Assembly (NCBI GenBank): GCA_013368315.1
Contig: JAACJM010000113.1
Coordinates: forward strand, 210,524 to 274,523
DNA from: Tetrapyrgos nigripes
Taxonomy: Eukaryota; Basidiomycota; Agaricomycetes; Agaricales; Campanellaceae
Direction of reading: 5' to 3'
DNA length: 64,000 nt
Part shown: positions 35,069 to 46,141 of the stretch, piece after piece
Layout: every line of letters begins with the position of its first letter
Position numbering within the stretch: the first letter of the stretch is position 1
Program-made: the position numbers and the translations under genes
Notes under the pieces: generated by a model
Told to the model about the DNA's origin: nothing
Databases searched by the model: none
Seen by the model: only the letters and a program-made list of their open reading frames with translations

Positions 35069-35746
35069 GATGGTGGTCGAGGTGAAAGATGCGGTCTTGT
35101 CTTAGAGCCCTTTTATTGACGGCGGCAATTTCGAGGTCCGTCATTTAGAACGTCATTCTTTCCTTCCGCAGTTATTACTGGAACATACTAGGCCTGTTCG
35201 AATTCCTCATTTTCAAGGTCCGGGGTTCCTCTCTCAGAATCAGACAGATCCAATAGACCGGTGTTGTCATCCCCGTTCTAGGGTATCAGTCAAACGCCAG
35301 TGCGCGGAATTTAAATAGGGCAATGTACAATGAGACACATGGTAATCAACGAATAATATTTGAACCTGTTCTCGAGACTCAGTCAAGGACAAGCGGTATT
35401 CAAGTGACGCACAGGAAGGACGAGTCACGCCGATACAGTGTGCGGCCGAAACACTTCAATGCAGAACATCAAGAGCGACACCAGCCAATCTTATCTTTCC
35501 TCCTTTTCCACGTCCGGACATGTTGATTGAGAAGCTAGTGAGGTGGGTTGCGGGTTGCGAGTTGAAGCTAGGAAATGGACGCTAGGGAATGTTCCTGGCT
35601 GGTTATGAAAGCAAGTCGGGACTCGGAGCAAATGGGTCCACGTAGAGCTACTATTATTCGTTACACTCATGTAGTTTTGTGAGCGGCATAATACTATCTA
35701 TCTCGGTTTCGGAGCTCGTCGCTTAGCTGAAGACCAGTCCTTTATA
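35069..35746. other. intergenic, no feature recognised
   Basis: A short plus-strand frame at 35323-35526 has no recognisable family. The final TA at 35745-35746 is the target-site copy of the next element. Confidence 0.4.
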
Positions 35747-35812
35747 CAGTGTCTTGCATAATTTTCTTGAGGTCGCGTTTTTTCGCACTTGTTTATTTGT
35801 ATTTGCTAGGTG
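35747..35812 (+). repeat. left terminal inverted repeat of the 606-bp element
   Basis: 66 bp, one mismatch against the right repeat (position 60: C here, A there). Confidence 0.85.
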
Positions 35813-36286
35813 TTCGCTTCCGTACATATGATGTCACGAATATCTCCTCGAGGCGACTGAGGCGACTCGAAGCAACACCAATATCTCTTTTCCTCATGCC
35901 TACCAATCCAAGCGGGCCCTTGCATCCAGACATCGGAAGGTTGAGATGGATTCTCGAGGTTCGGAGACACAAACATGGTGTGGCAAAAGGGTAATTTCTG
36001 CACAGAGGGTTTAAAAACATGTCGGCTAGGAGGCTGCCAGGACAACGATGGCGCCGAAAAGTACAATGTGCCAGATGTGAAGAGTGTAGCCGGAAAAGTG
36101 CCAATTTTTGGTTGGATGCAGGCACACAGCCATTGAAGGAGATAAAGGAGGGATACGTATTCAAACTACTCATTCGTTCCTCAAAGCGCGCTGGACGATG
36201 ACCAGGAAGCGAGCAGGAAGTCGAGGAAACAGCGACTCGAGCTGACTACTCAATGACACGTAGAGATTCTCATGACATCATACCAT

Positions 36287-36352
36287 CACCTATCAAATAC
36301 AAATAAACAAGTGCGAAAAAACGCGACCTCAAGAAAATTATGCAAGACACTG
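36287..36352 (-). repeat. right terminal inverted repeat of the 606-bp element
   Basis: 66 bp, the reverse complement of the left repeat with one mismatch. Confidence 0.85.
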
Positions 36353-36810
36353 TAGTGGTCATCGGCCTTCCCTGCCAAATTCAAACTCCGACACTGGCAT
36401 AGACAGGTGGTCGAGGTTGATATATTCACTTTCGCCACTCGTTTGTACGGAAAGAAATGTAGCTTGAATGCCTAAAGAAAATTTGTTGGTTCTCACTTTT
36501 CAAATTTTGAATCAGAATACCACAAACTGAGATTTATGAGCCTAGATTTGAGTATATCTTGTCCATTCCCTTAGATAGATGAAGAATTCGGGAAAACTGG
36601 AACCAAGCCTTTGTGAAGGACGAAATAAGCCACGTTCATGACAAGGAGTTGAGCACTGTCAGGGGACACTCGCGTTTAGAGAGTAGTTCGATGTCGATCG
36701 AGACCAAAATGTATTGTGGAAAACCGGCCCGGGTCACGTTTTTCGCGTTTAGACGCGGTGTCCGTTATTACCTCCCACTGTCACTGTCATTTCCACGCGT
36801 CTCCCGCTAC

Positions 36811-37220
36811 TGAATGAAAAAAAAGCCTCAAGCAACGTCAACATACGAAGACTATTACCCTTAAAAACCACTCTAGCCACGATGGCCTGGGCAGTCCCGT
36901 CACACCGCGCCGCAAGAAGCTGATGGTGGAATTGGAGGTGCAGACCGAAAGGCTCCACCAAAGGGAGGAGGAGATACGCGCTTTGAACAGACGGAATGCA
37001 GTCCTTGTCACGCGAAATGGTTTTTTGAGATAACACATCCAGAAAATTTATTCGTGCACGAAATACCGCAGAGAAGGTTCGACGCGAAAAGACGCGTATC
37101 AAACATGCAAAAGACGTACAGAAAGGACGCTATACTGTGGGGAACAGGAGCATTTGAGCTGGTAGGTAGCTGGGAAGAGGAAGACGAGGAGGAAGACGAG
37201 GATATGCTTGACAATTATTA
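36811..37220 (+). pseudogene. coding remnant with coiled-coil character
   Basis: Between 36811 and 37035 one frame reads HSSHDGLGSPVTPRRKKLMV then ELEVQTERLHQREEEIRALN. A second frame (about 37036-37165) reads RKFIRARNTAEKVRREKTRI then KHAKDVQKGRYT, and a third ends VGSWEEEDEEEDEDMLDNY. The pieces are charged and helical, look coding, and can only be joined by introns or frame breaks. There is no start codon. It could be the C-terminal end of a decayed transposase or a nuclear coiled-coil protein. The rest of 36353-38311 shows no gene. Confidence 0.35.
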
Positions 37221-38311
37221 GTAGTACTAATAGTAGTACCTTATATACATACATCTTTACCTCTTGATAATTAGCACAAAATCTCATAATTGAAGATCTA
37301 TACATGAAGTACTTTTAGCTACCCTACGAGGCTGAGAACGGTCGGCCAGAGCAATAAATGACGCTTCGAGTCAAAGTAGCGGGAGTCCCTTCATAACGTG
37401 GGAACACTTGCCTGAATCCGGTAATACCAGTTTTACGATCACAGATTTTTCGCAGGGGAGGCCGATGACCACTATAATTTATAGAGGAAGCAGAGGAGTA
37501 TTACGCGTGGATCACGTGTATACTTTCCGTGTTGACTCACGCGCTTTATTTTTACCTTCGACTCTTTTCAAAATCTCGGACCAGAACTGGTGCTTTTACT
37601 TCTCAATGTGCAATCGGTCGGTGATATCAATACCAGGAAATGATTTGTTCTGATAATTACCTAGGTCTTAATGCCGAGCTTACGCCACAGTGGATACACT
37701 TTCGAGAACGTGAAAGATTTCTGCTTTGCGAGTATGGAGAAGTGTCAAGCCTTCAAGTACAAAATCCTGGGCCCTTCTCTCCGCTCTCTCGGCCCATGAA
37801 CTCGTCGTAAAGCCATTTTTAACACGCACATCGAGTGTCCCGAAAACCTGCGACGCGGCGACGGTTTTATGGACAATATTTACACATCAGCACCGTGATA
37901 TAAGCCATTTGTAAATTGCTGCACGATCTCACGGAGACCTTGCATGTCCACAGCTTTTACATAGAATGCACTGACAGCTTTGGCGCCAGGGAGGCGCCGA
38001 GAGAGCGCCCGTTAATCAATATCCGGGCGCCAACATTTCGTGAAAAGTCCATACATCAGATGATTGGGGAGGAAGGTTTACCTTGACAGCACGAGGACGA
38101 TAGGGTGTCTTTCTGGAAGCTTGCATTCATTTTCCTTCGTTCCATCTGCCCTTCAAAGCCAGCCAAATGCTGGTTTCAGCACGCGTTTATGACATAAACG
38201 TTTCGCTGTCGGGAAGCATTCCGAGTTCTAAAGGCCAGCCTCAGTGTGTATTAGACCTACTTCGCTTCTCGTATTACCCCTTCTCATCAGCAGCTCTATC
38301 TTCATTCTAGC

Positions 38312-40763
38312 ATGAAGCAGCATACTCCACTGGCAACCAAGCCTCAGCCCCTTCCCTCTCATCCACCTATCCGTGCATTCAACCTCAACACTACCGTCGG
38401 GTCGAAGCCTCCCAGAGATATTGTTCTTGAAGAAGCTGCGATCGATTTCTGGCATGCGTTCAATCCACGACCAATACGTATGCTCAATCATGAAGACTTG
38501 CATTTGGCCTCGCAAGCTTTGGAAATTTGGGAGCAAAAAGTACAGTCAGGTATCCCCAAGCTGACAGAGCTCCGCGCGGTGCGCCCCATCCATATGCGCT
38601 ATAGCAAAATTTATTCTCAACTGCCTTCCACTCTAGTATAAGCTCAGTTTTCTCGTTCTCGACATGCTACAAGTGCTTAAACGTGTCATATTGATTCCAA
38701 AACTTTCGGGGGACGCACATAAGTCGTTGAAATCTCGAATTCAAGATCTTATACTCGATATCTACGCCAAAATACTGCAGGAGAAGAGGTCGACAACACG
38801 GGCAAGGTAGAATCTTCCTCTCATGACCCTAAATGTTCACAACTGATTTTGACAGGGATTTATTAGCTGGACTCTCCGAACATATCGGCACCAACTTGCT
38901 TAACTTTGGGGAACACCCCATCCTGGTAAGTCGTGTATTAACTTCTAGGCTTTCTAGCCTCATGGTGATCTTTCAGTGGGCTACCGCGGAGCTTCCGTTC
39001 ATCATAGAGTTGCTTGAGGCATGGACCCTGAGCGAATTGTCTCCAGATGTATCAGTGAGTAAGGACTCTCTACGCATGCCACATGTCTCGGTCTGACCGG
39101 CAGTCGTAGGAGACTGGAATACTGGGCAGTCTTCAAGGCATCTACCTGGTCCCATGTCTCCCAATTGTATCCGTGTCGCAAAATTTACGCTCTCGAGCAT
39201 TCAAACTTTTCAAAGAATGGAGCTTGGTCTTGAACATACCTTTGAGAACCAAAACTCCCGATCCTACTCCAGACAACGTAGAATGGCGATTCATTGACGT
39301 CGGAACTCTCGCTCACGTCTTGCAGTCATTGGAGAATGCTGCCGGTACTGGTGACACAAAGGTATCTACTAAATGCCTTCTCCGCTGCACGAATCTGAGT
39401 TTAGTGATTAGAACCTTCGTATAGCGCTACAGAGGCTCCAGCACTTTGTCAACATCGATATGGACGTGGATTTGGTAAGTGATTCCTTCCTGGTGATTAA
39501 CTATGCTGAGACTAACATCGATAGGTGTTTACCATCCGTAAATCGTTCTCCACGGTCTACGAACTCTTCAGAAAATCTCGTTCTTCACTGCGACCTGCTG
39601 AAGTCAAGCAGATTCGTTTGCAAATGAAGCTTTTGACTTCTGAAGATCTGAGGTTCAATATTCCTCAGTTCTACTCCTTGCGGCCAGCCAATGCTGCATC
39701 GCAGATAATGATTGGTCAAGCTATACCTCAAGCAGGCAGCGTCATCACTTTCGTCAAGGCCCCATTCGAAGGTTACTCTTACGAATACGTAACCCCGGAG
39801 CCAGATAATGGAATGGTGTTCACATGTATCAGCTTGGACATCCCTGCTCAAGTTCTATTTGATCTTTTCGTCGCAAAATGGAACCAATACAATCGCCACC
39901 CACTATGGCCCTTGGTGACTTTCGAGCTTCAGCATCTCTGCAAGCTCAGCCCAACTCTTTGGTGTCAAGGTTCTTTGGAATCTGCCCTGAAGTCTATTAG
40001 CCGCGACTCCAAAGGCAGTTATGAAATATGCTTTAGGGTTATCAGAAACAATAGCTTCGAAGAGAGGAAATCTCAGCAGATTTCCACACTTATGGCTTGG
40101 GAAAGGATTGTTGCATGTGCGACACCGTCTACCTGGATTTCGCCCTCTCTTCCCAGGCATCCAACTTCGTGGATGCAGGTACCAACGCTGTCGTTTGTTG
40201 GCTCGGGTTCGGAAATTCATCCCCATATGTCGTACCCGCCAATCCTTGCATCTCACATCTGGGTGCCCAAGCAATGGGAGGAACTTGGGCTAAACCCTCG
40301 ATACCTAACTCAGCGCATTCCATGCGCAAAAATCAGTGTCAGCACCAAGAAATCCCTACTAAACGGCGGATATCTGTCCAGAGAAGAAGCACAGTCCTTG
40401 GTCGGTAGAACTGTACAATTTGCAATCGAAGTCCCGATCAATGGTATGGCTACGACTCCCTTCGAAACCAAAAGTCCTGCTTCTCGTGACGCGATCGGCC
40501 ATGTCGTTCACGTCTCATTCATCTGGGGGTTTGATCCAAATGGGATGATTCTTAGGGGTATCGAGCGTGACAACACAGAAAGATGCCGTTCCTTTTTCGT
40601 TGGGGATGAGAAGCGATACCCACTGGTTGATGATCGCATAACTTGGAGGAATGCCAACAGAAACGAGTTGGAACCAATCCGACCTATCTGGATTGGTGCC
40701 GTCGAAACCAGCGGGGAACGACCGCGAAGTGGCAGTTCTCAGTTAACTTCTGGCCTACATTAA
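38312..40763 (+). CDS. large protein of unknown function
   Basis: Starts MKQHTPLATKPQPLPSHPPI at 38312. Splicing gives LSFLVLDMLQVLKRVILIPK, LKSRIQDLILDIYAKILQEK, DLLAGLSEHIGTNLLNFGEH, WATAELPFIIELLEAWTLSE, NLRSRAFKLFKEWSLVLNIP, then a last exon of about 410 codons from 39525 (FTIRKSFSTVYELFRKSRSS; PEPDNGMVFTCISLDIPAQV; VRTVQFAIEVP-like stretch near 40410; VDDRITWRNANRNELEPIRP). The N-terminal half looks like a helical repeat; the C-terminal half is mixed. I do not recognise a family. The stop at 40763 is followed by open frame in another phase to 40987 (LMNTWMLFIRGTCPMNSS), so a further exon is possible. Confidence 0.6.
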
Positions 40764-40987
40764 TGAACACGTGGATGCTCTTCATTCGTGGAACATGTCC
40801 CATGAATTCATCTCAGCCAAGTGACTACCAAAAGTGGGTTTGCAAAAAGGGCTGGGCTAAATCCATGGTAACTGTTCCACCGAGAAATGAGACGGCAGAA
40901 CACTCGATTGCGTCTCGCTGGTTTCTCTGGCCCTCGCAGGATGGCGGCCACCAGCTCGCTATCTGCATCCACATTGTCATAAAATAA

Positions 40988-42375
40988 TTGACGGTCATGA
41001 GGAAAGATTCTTCGGGCCTGTCACGCTTCTTCTACCTATTTATTCTAGCGGAGGTTTGAGGGGATACTCGCTGCCGTTAGCTGGCAGCAGAGTAACCCGT
41101 CTGGCACCCGTTCTTTACCTCTTAATTTCTCAACGTCGCCAATTGTTGTTCCTCGGTATCAGGACGTCGTTGTGTTGAAATGAGTTATATAATATGTAAC
41201 CTGGACTACTATTAAACATGCAGGTCCCACTCATCGCTATTCCTTTCATTTCCATCAACTCAGATTCCTATTCATCTCCTTTTCGGACCATGTATACAGA
41301 CTTGTATCTCCTTTGATACTCCGCTTTCACACCTTTACTTTATCACTCAACTCATTTCGAATGGTTTTACGGAGGACTGGACTTGATACTCATCAATGTC
41401 TTCGGAACTTCCTCTCCGTCTTTCTTGAAAGTGGGTCCTTCCACCCTTTCCTCGTAGTCACTGTGATATTCAACTCATGTTTTCAGGCTACGCATGGCCA
41501 GCCTTTTCTGCATGATTTCGTTTTCGCCCTTCAATAGACACTGCCACCACCGCCACTCCTTTAGGTTTGGACTTTTTCACCTCATCCCGCTATAGCACCT
41601 GTTTATTGCCACATTCACAAACTCCACAATTTATCACTCACGTTCGTTCACAATTACCCTTCCTTCAAATCTTCATTCACCTCTGCACGTTCATTATTGA
41701 AGGCGATCTCTTCGGGGGACGCATTTATCCTACCTTTGCACCCAGCACTATGGAGGTGATACCGTGTCCCGCTTAGGTCTCGCATTACTATACCCGCTTT
41801 TCACTCTCCTACCTATTCCTTGGCCTTTTAATCGACGTGACTTGCCACAAACTGCTTGAAAACCCACCTTCAACTTATCTGTGTCCTTCTCTGTCCTCGT
41901 ACTACGCCACGGCCGGCATAGGCAGCCACAGAGCTGGATACAGAACGCGGCAATCAATTAAGGATTACCTCGAGAATGCTATTCTTACATTTTGCAGCTC
42001 CACTTCAACAGTCTATCGTCCGTCCAAAGAAGCTAGATTGCTAGGCTAGACTCGAAGCTTACAGGACTCGAATTCATGGATATTCAAAGACGAGGTCACT
42101 TTTGCACTTCCGAGTGATAGAGATCCCTTCTTGCATTCAGCTTGTACAGAAGTTGGCCGCGCGAGACAGCTTTAAATTTATATCAGTGCACTAACCATAC
42201 TTACAGACATACATACGGTATCTGGCAAATTGTTAGCAAGTCTGTTCGACAAATCATAACGAGGCCAATCCAAGCCCAAGCACGTATAAATCCTCCCAGT
42301 TTCCTCACTTTTTTTTACCAGCATCAACCCCACCAACGATTGCTACCTCCTCTTGAAATCCTCTGTCCACCCACA
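40988..42375. other. intergenic, pyrimidine-rich, no gene recognised
   Basis: About 1.4 kb rich in C and T on the plus strand, with short frames of no known family. The last 150 bp include a leader upstream of the secreted-protein gene. Confidence 0.4.
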
Positions 42376-42701
42376 ATGCATTTCACCACCGCTCTCATGC
42401 TCGGATTTTCCTTCTTTGCTGCAACTGCCGTTGCACAAGACGTCGGACAATCTTGCCCATCTAATGAGGCCGGTGAGTATGCTTCCTTGCCTACTCTTTC
42501 TCTGTCCTTAATTCCAGACCCTACTTAACACTGTATCATTGTGCAGGCGCCGTAGGGTGTGCCAACACCGCTAGCGTTAACGGCGGCAACGCTTACATCT
42601 TCCAGTGCAACGGGTTCGAGTTCGTCTTGTTCGCTCCTTGCGGTTGCCCCACTTGCTGCCGAACAGAGGGCCCGTTCAACGCCGTTTGCACCTCTGGCTG
42701 A
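42376..42701 (+). CDS. small secreted cysteine-rich protein
   Basis: Two exons (42376-42472 and 42547-42701) give 83 residues. A signal peptide MHFTTALMLGFSFFAATAVA is followed by QDVGQSCPSNEAG, then GAVGCANTASVNGGNAYIFQ, and a cysteine-dense end with CGCPTCCRTEGPFNAVCTSG. Eight cysteines in about 63 mature residues. No known family, but the size, signal peptide and disulfide density fit fungal small secreted proteins with effector-like or wall-associated roles. The intron (74 nt) uses GTGAGT and a GTGCAG acceptor. Confidence 0.75.
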
Positions 42702-43272
42702 GGACAATGTGCAATCGCTTTGTATGCTTACGAGGTCAGTGTATGCGTTCATAACTATCGTTGTAATTGCTTAGGATGGTCATAGATCCCCTTCAAGTGG
42801 ATATTGGTCAGAATTGTAATATAACTTGTAAATGTTTTTCGAGAAAAACCGTGAATGTAAACGTCAAAATAAGAACAGAATCAGCGTCTGCCGCAAGCTG
42901 AGCCGCGTCCAGTAATAGCTCACTTGGAAGGAACATTCAGCTCTGGTCGCCCGACCTGACAGTTTATACATCGAACCGATGCGCCTTGAGTACTTGAGTA
43001 CTTTAGGCTTCAATGAAAGAAAAAAAAGCGACACCAGTTCAATAAGGCCGTATTATGTTACATAACTAGAATCTACATACACAGAAAAATGTCCTTCTAC
43101 TTCCTCTTTTCTCTTCTCGTAGCGATAGCTGGTAACTAGAACCCTGTATGTGCGCCCATGCTATGTATACAACCGAACCAGGGCAGATAATGATAAACGA
43201 GACAACTAGCGATGATGCCTCATCCCCCCAACCAACACGTATGTACTATAGTAGATCCCAAACCCCCTTCAA
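42702..43272. other. convergent spacer, no gene recognised
   Basis: 3' flanks of the secreted-protein gene (+) and PEP carboxykinase (-). Nothing else seen. Confidence 0.45.
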
Positions 43273-45235
43273 TCATGCAGTAGGTCCAGCTTTCCTGACC
43301 TTCTCATTGACATCACTCTCATATAACTTGAAAGCCTTGCCAAACATGCCCGCGAGTTTCCGGACTTCCCTACCGAATGCTTCCTTGTCGGGCCAGGCGA
43401 CTTCGGGGTTCAACAATTCCCTTGGGACACCCTCAATTTCCGTAGGAACTGTTAGGTTGAAGACACCAAAGGTTTCGCTCTTGCCTGCCGCTAACGATGC
43501 AGCGAGAGAACCATCGTGGATGGCGTCGATGATCTTACGGGTGTATTTGAGGGGGCAACGTTTGCCGGTACCGTACTTGCCGCTGGTCCAGCCAGTGTTG
43601 ACCAGCCAGCAGTCGACGTTGTGTTTGGACATACGTTCGGCAAGCATGTCTGCGTAGCGGGAAGGCTGCAGAAAAAGATTTAGTGAAAATGTAACAGAAA
43701 GCTTCTAAACGAAATACGCACGTGAAGGACAATGAAGGGTGCACTGTAGCAAGTGGAGAAGGTAGGGATGGGCTCCAAAACACCATCTTCGGTTCCTGGA
43801 GTTTTCGAGGTGTAACCGGCCAAGAAGTGGTAGCTGGCCTGCTCGGGAGTGAGCTTGGACACGGGAGGAAGGACACCAAAGGCATCACAAGTCAACATGA
43901 TAATATTGCTCGGTTGTCTGTCAACTTGACAAGGAATCTTGGCATTGGGGATGAACTCGATGGGGTAGGCACAGCGAGTATTTTCAGTGATACTGATATC
44001 GTCGTAATCGGGTGCACGAGTCACAGGGTTGTAGACAACGTTCTCTAGAATGGAACCAAAGCGAATAGCATTGTAGATTTCGGGCTCCTTTTCGGCCGAT
44101 AGGTTGATACATTTGGCGTAACAGCCTCCTTCGATGTTGAAGACACCGGTATCTGACCAGACGTGCTCGTCGTCACCAATCAAGAGACGATTAGGATCCG
44201 CGGAGAGAGTCGTCTTGCCAGTGCCTGAGAGACCGAAGAAGAGCGTGACGTCGTTATTTTGCATGCCAACGTTTGCAGAAGAGTGGAGAGACAGTTGGCC
44301 AAACTTGACAGGTTGGAGGTAGTGCTAAAGATAAGTGGAGCTGGATGAGATTGAGAAGAGAACATTGGAGACAATGTGACTCGCCATGACACTGAAGACA
44401 CCCTTCTTCATCTCACCAGCGTATTCAGTACCAAGAATGACCATTTCCATACGTTTGAAGTTGATTTCGACGGAGGTGGTGGAAGACATGCCCTTGGTGA
44501 AACGGTTGGCGGGGAATTGACCGGCATTGTAGATGATAAAGTCGGGCTCGCCAAACTCTGCCAGCTCTTCCTCGGTCGGACGAATGAGCATGTTATTCTG
44601 GGAAAAGTGAGCGAAGCTTCCTTAAAAGGTAAGAAATGACGTACCATGAAAAGCGCATGGTATGCTCTTGCACAAATGACACGGACCTTGATCCTGTACT
44701 TGGGATCCCACTAGAAGAAATGTATTGGTATGATACAGTATGGAGAGGAGAATAGAAACGCACTCCGGCGAAACCGTCAAAGACGTAGACGTTGTCTCGG
44801 GTGTTGAGATAATCGATGGCACGCTCGCGATTGATTTCAAAGGTGTGCTCGTCCATCTTGATGTTGACGGAGCCCCACCAGATATCGTCCTTGCTAGTGT
44901 CTTCAAAGACAATACGCTTGTCCTTGGGCGAGCGACCGGTCTTCTTGCCAGAAAAGTTGATCAGAGCACCGGATTGGGAGAGGATGGCGCCTTCATTGCG
45001 AATGGCGTCTTCGTAGAGCTGGGCTACGGAAGCATTGCGCTTGAGATAGATCTTGTCCATGTCAAAGCCAGCTTGGGAGAAGTAGTCGAGCTCCCTCCCA
45101 ATGACTGGGAGGTGTCAGCGAGGAGACACGGTTGCAAGGAGGAGACATACGTTGGGAATAGAGCTCAGCGTCTGAGGACTGAGCATAGTTCTTGTGGAGA
45201 ATGTGGGGAGTCACGTAGGGAGTCTGGATGGGCAT
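43273..45235 (-). CDS. pck1: phosphoenolpyruvate carboxykinase (ATP)
   Basis: The minus-strand ATG at 45235 begins [20 protein letters not shown]. Then come [39 protein letters not shown] and [14 protein letters not shown]. Later exons give [17 protein letters not shown] and [20 protein letters not shown] then GEMKKGVFS. The ATP-binding kinase-1a loop is [19 protein letters not shown], then [54 protein letters not shown] and the end [13 protein letters not shown]. The ATP-type enzyme converts oxaloacetate to PEP, the committed step of gluconeogenesis, in the cytosol. At least five introns. Divergent from the NAA50-like gene with 295 bp between starts. Confidence 0.94.
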
Positions 45236-45530
45236 TGTTGGAACGAATCTTTTGGAGGCAATCACGTAACGAAAAGCGGTGGGTTTTATAGTGTTTGGAA
45301 TTATGGTCCGCCACCTGAGCATGAAATTGGTCCGATAGGAGCCACATACACGGTTTTACCCGACAAAAAAGGCCCCTTTTTCGAGCAGTCCTGGATGCGG
45401 AAGAATGCCTTCCCGACAACGAGCTCAACGACAGTCCTCAAATCACATGGAGGTAGCTTTGCACCACGGCCGGCGCTTCGGCCGGCCTCTTTCTTATAAA
45501 CTCGTCCATTTCCTTTTCGTCCGCAGAGAC
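45236..45530. promoter_or_regulatory. divergent promoter, PEP carboxykinase / NAA50-like gene
   Basis: Contains an inverted repeat at 45468-45487 with GGCCGG and CCGGCC arms around an 8-base centre. Inverted CGG/CCG sites are the typical target of Zn2Cys6 regulators, which control PEPCK genes in other fungi. That it is a regulatory site is inference. Confidence 0.4.
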
Positions 45531-46141
45531 ATGTCTTGTTCTGTTCGTCAAATAATCGCCGCAGACTTGTCAGAGCTTGCAAACTTACACGTAAGTATCG
45601 TCATCTCTCCTCGTCTCCATCTCACCCGTTTCCTTTTGCACAGGCGGCTCTCATACCTGTTCCCTATCCTCCCAGCTTTTTCATCAACCTCCTCATTCAA
45701 TCCAACTACGCCTGTCTCATCGCCCACGACACCAGCTCAGCATCCCCAGACGCGCCCATCGCCTTCATATCCGCCTCCATTCATAAATCCAACTCAATCA
45801 CCGGCTCTCAAAAGCCTCACATTCAACTACTGACCCTTGGTGTTCTTCCAGAGTACCAACACAAGGGTCTCGCGCGTACACTCGTTCAGCAGGTCATTTC
45901 CACTTTGCACACTTCTTCAGATCCCACTCCACCCATATACACTCATGTCTGCACAACCAACACCCTCGCGCAATCCTTCTACCGCAGCCTCGGTATGACG
46001 CCCTTTCAATCGAGCCGCGATAGCGGTCCCTTCATCGCGCGTAACAAATACCCTTCTTATTCATCGCGCTGTCGAGATGATCTAGTCGAGCTTTTTAGAA
46101 GTAGAGACGCGTATCTCCTGGTTGGGGAGGTGTCTGTGTAA
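45531..46141 (+). CDS. GNAT N-acetyltransferase, NAA50-like
   Basis: Two exons (45531-45590, 45644-46141) give 185 residues. The start is MSCSVRQIIAADLSELANLH, joined after the intron to AALIPVPYPPSFFINLLIQS, which matches the N-terminal PVxYPxxF(Y/F) region of NAA50. The acetyl-CoA motif is LLTLGVLPEYQHKGLARTLV (Q-x-x-G-x-A), then IYTHVCTTNTLAQSFYRSLG, typical GNAT motif B. It ends RDAYLLVGEVSV. NAA50 acetylates N-terminal Met in the NatA/NatE complex on ribosomes. The similarity is strongest at the N terminus, and the insert DTSSASPDAPIAF is unusual, so the exact subfamily is probable rather than sure. Confidence 0.8.

Larger units (their letters stand above)
35747..36352. mobile_element. 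606-bp MITE-like element, TA target site, long TIRs (Tc1/mariner-like)
   Basis: The ends CAGTGTCTTGCATAATTTTC and their exact complement lie at 35747 and 36352. Each is directly flanked by TA (35745-35746 and 36353-36354). The terminal inverted repeats are identical over 59 bp, then continue with one mismatch to 66 bp. The interior shows no transposase motif; its longest frame, on the minus strand at 35793-36173, looks non-coding. TA duplication and CAGTG ends fit a non-autonomous Tc1/mariner-type element. Confidence 0.85.

Noticed and set aside
35793..36173. 126-codon minus-strand frame inside the 606-bp element
   Set aside because: Composition looks non-coding and no transposase motif is present.
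36749..37305. Minus-strand frames with Ser runs around 37008-37214
   Set aside because: Antisense of the acidic Glu/Asp coding remnant on the plus strand.
40021..40408. Alternative plus-strand frames in the large unknown gene
   Set aside because: The main frame is open for over 400 codons through the same region, so these are shadows.
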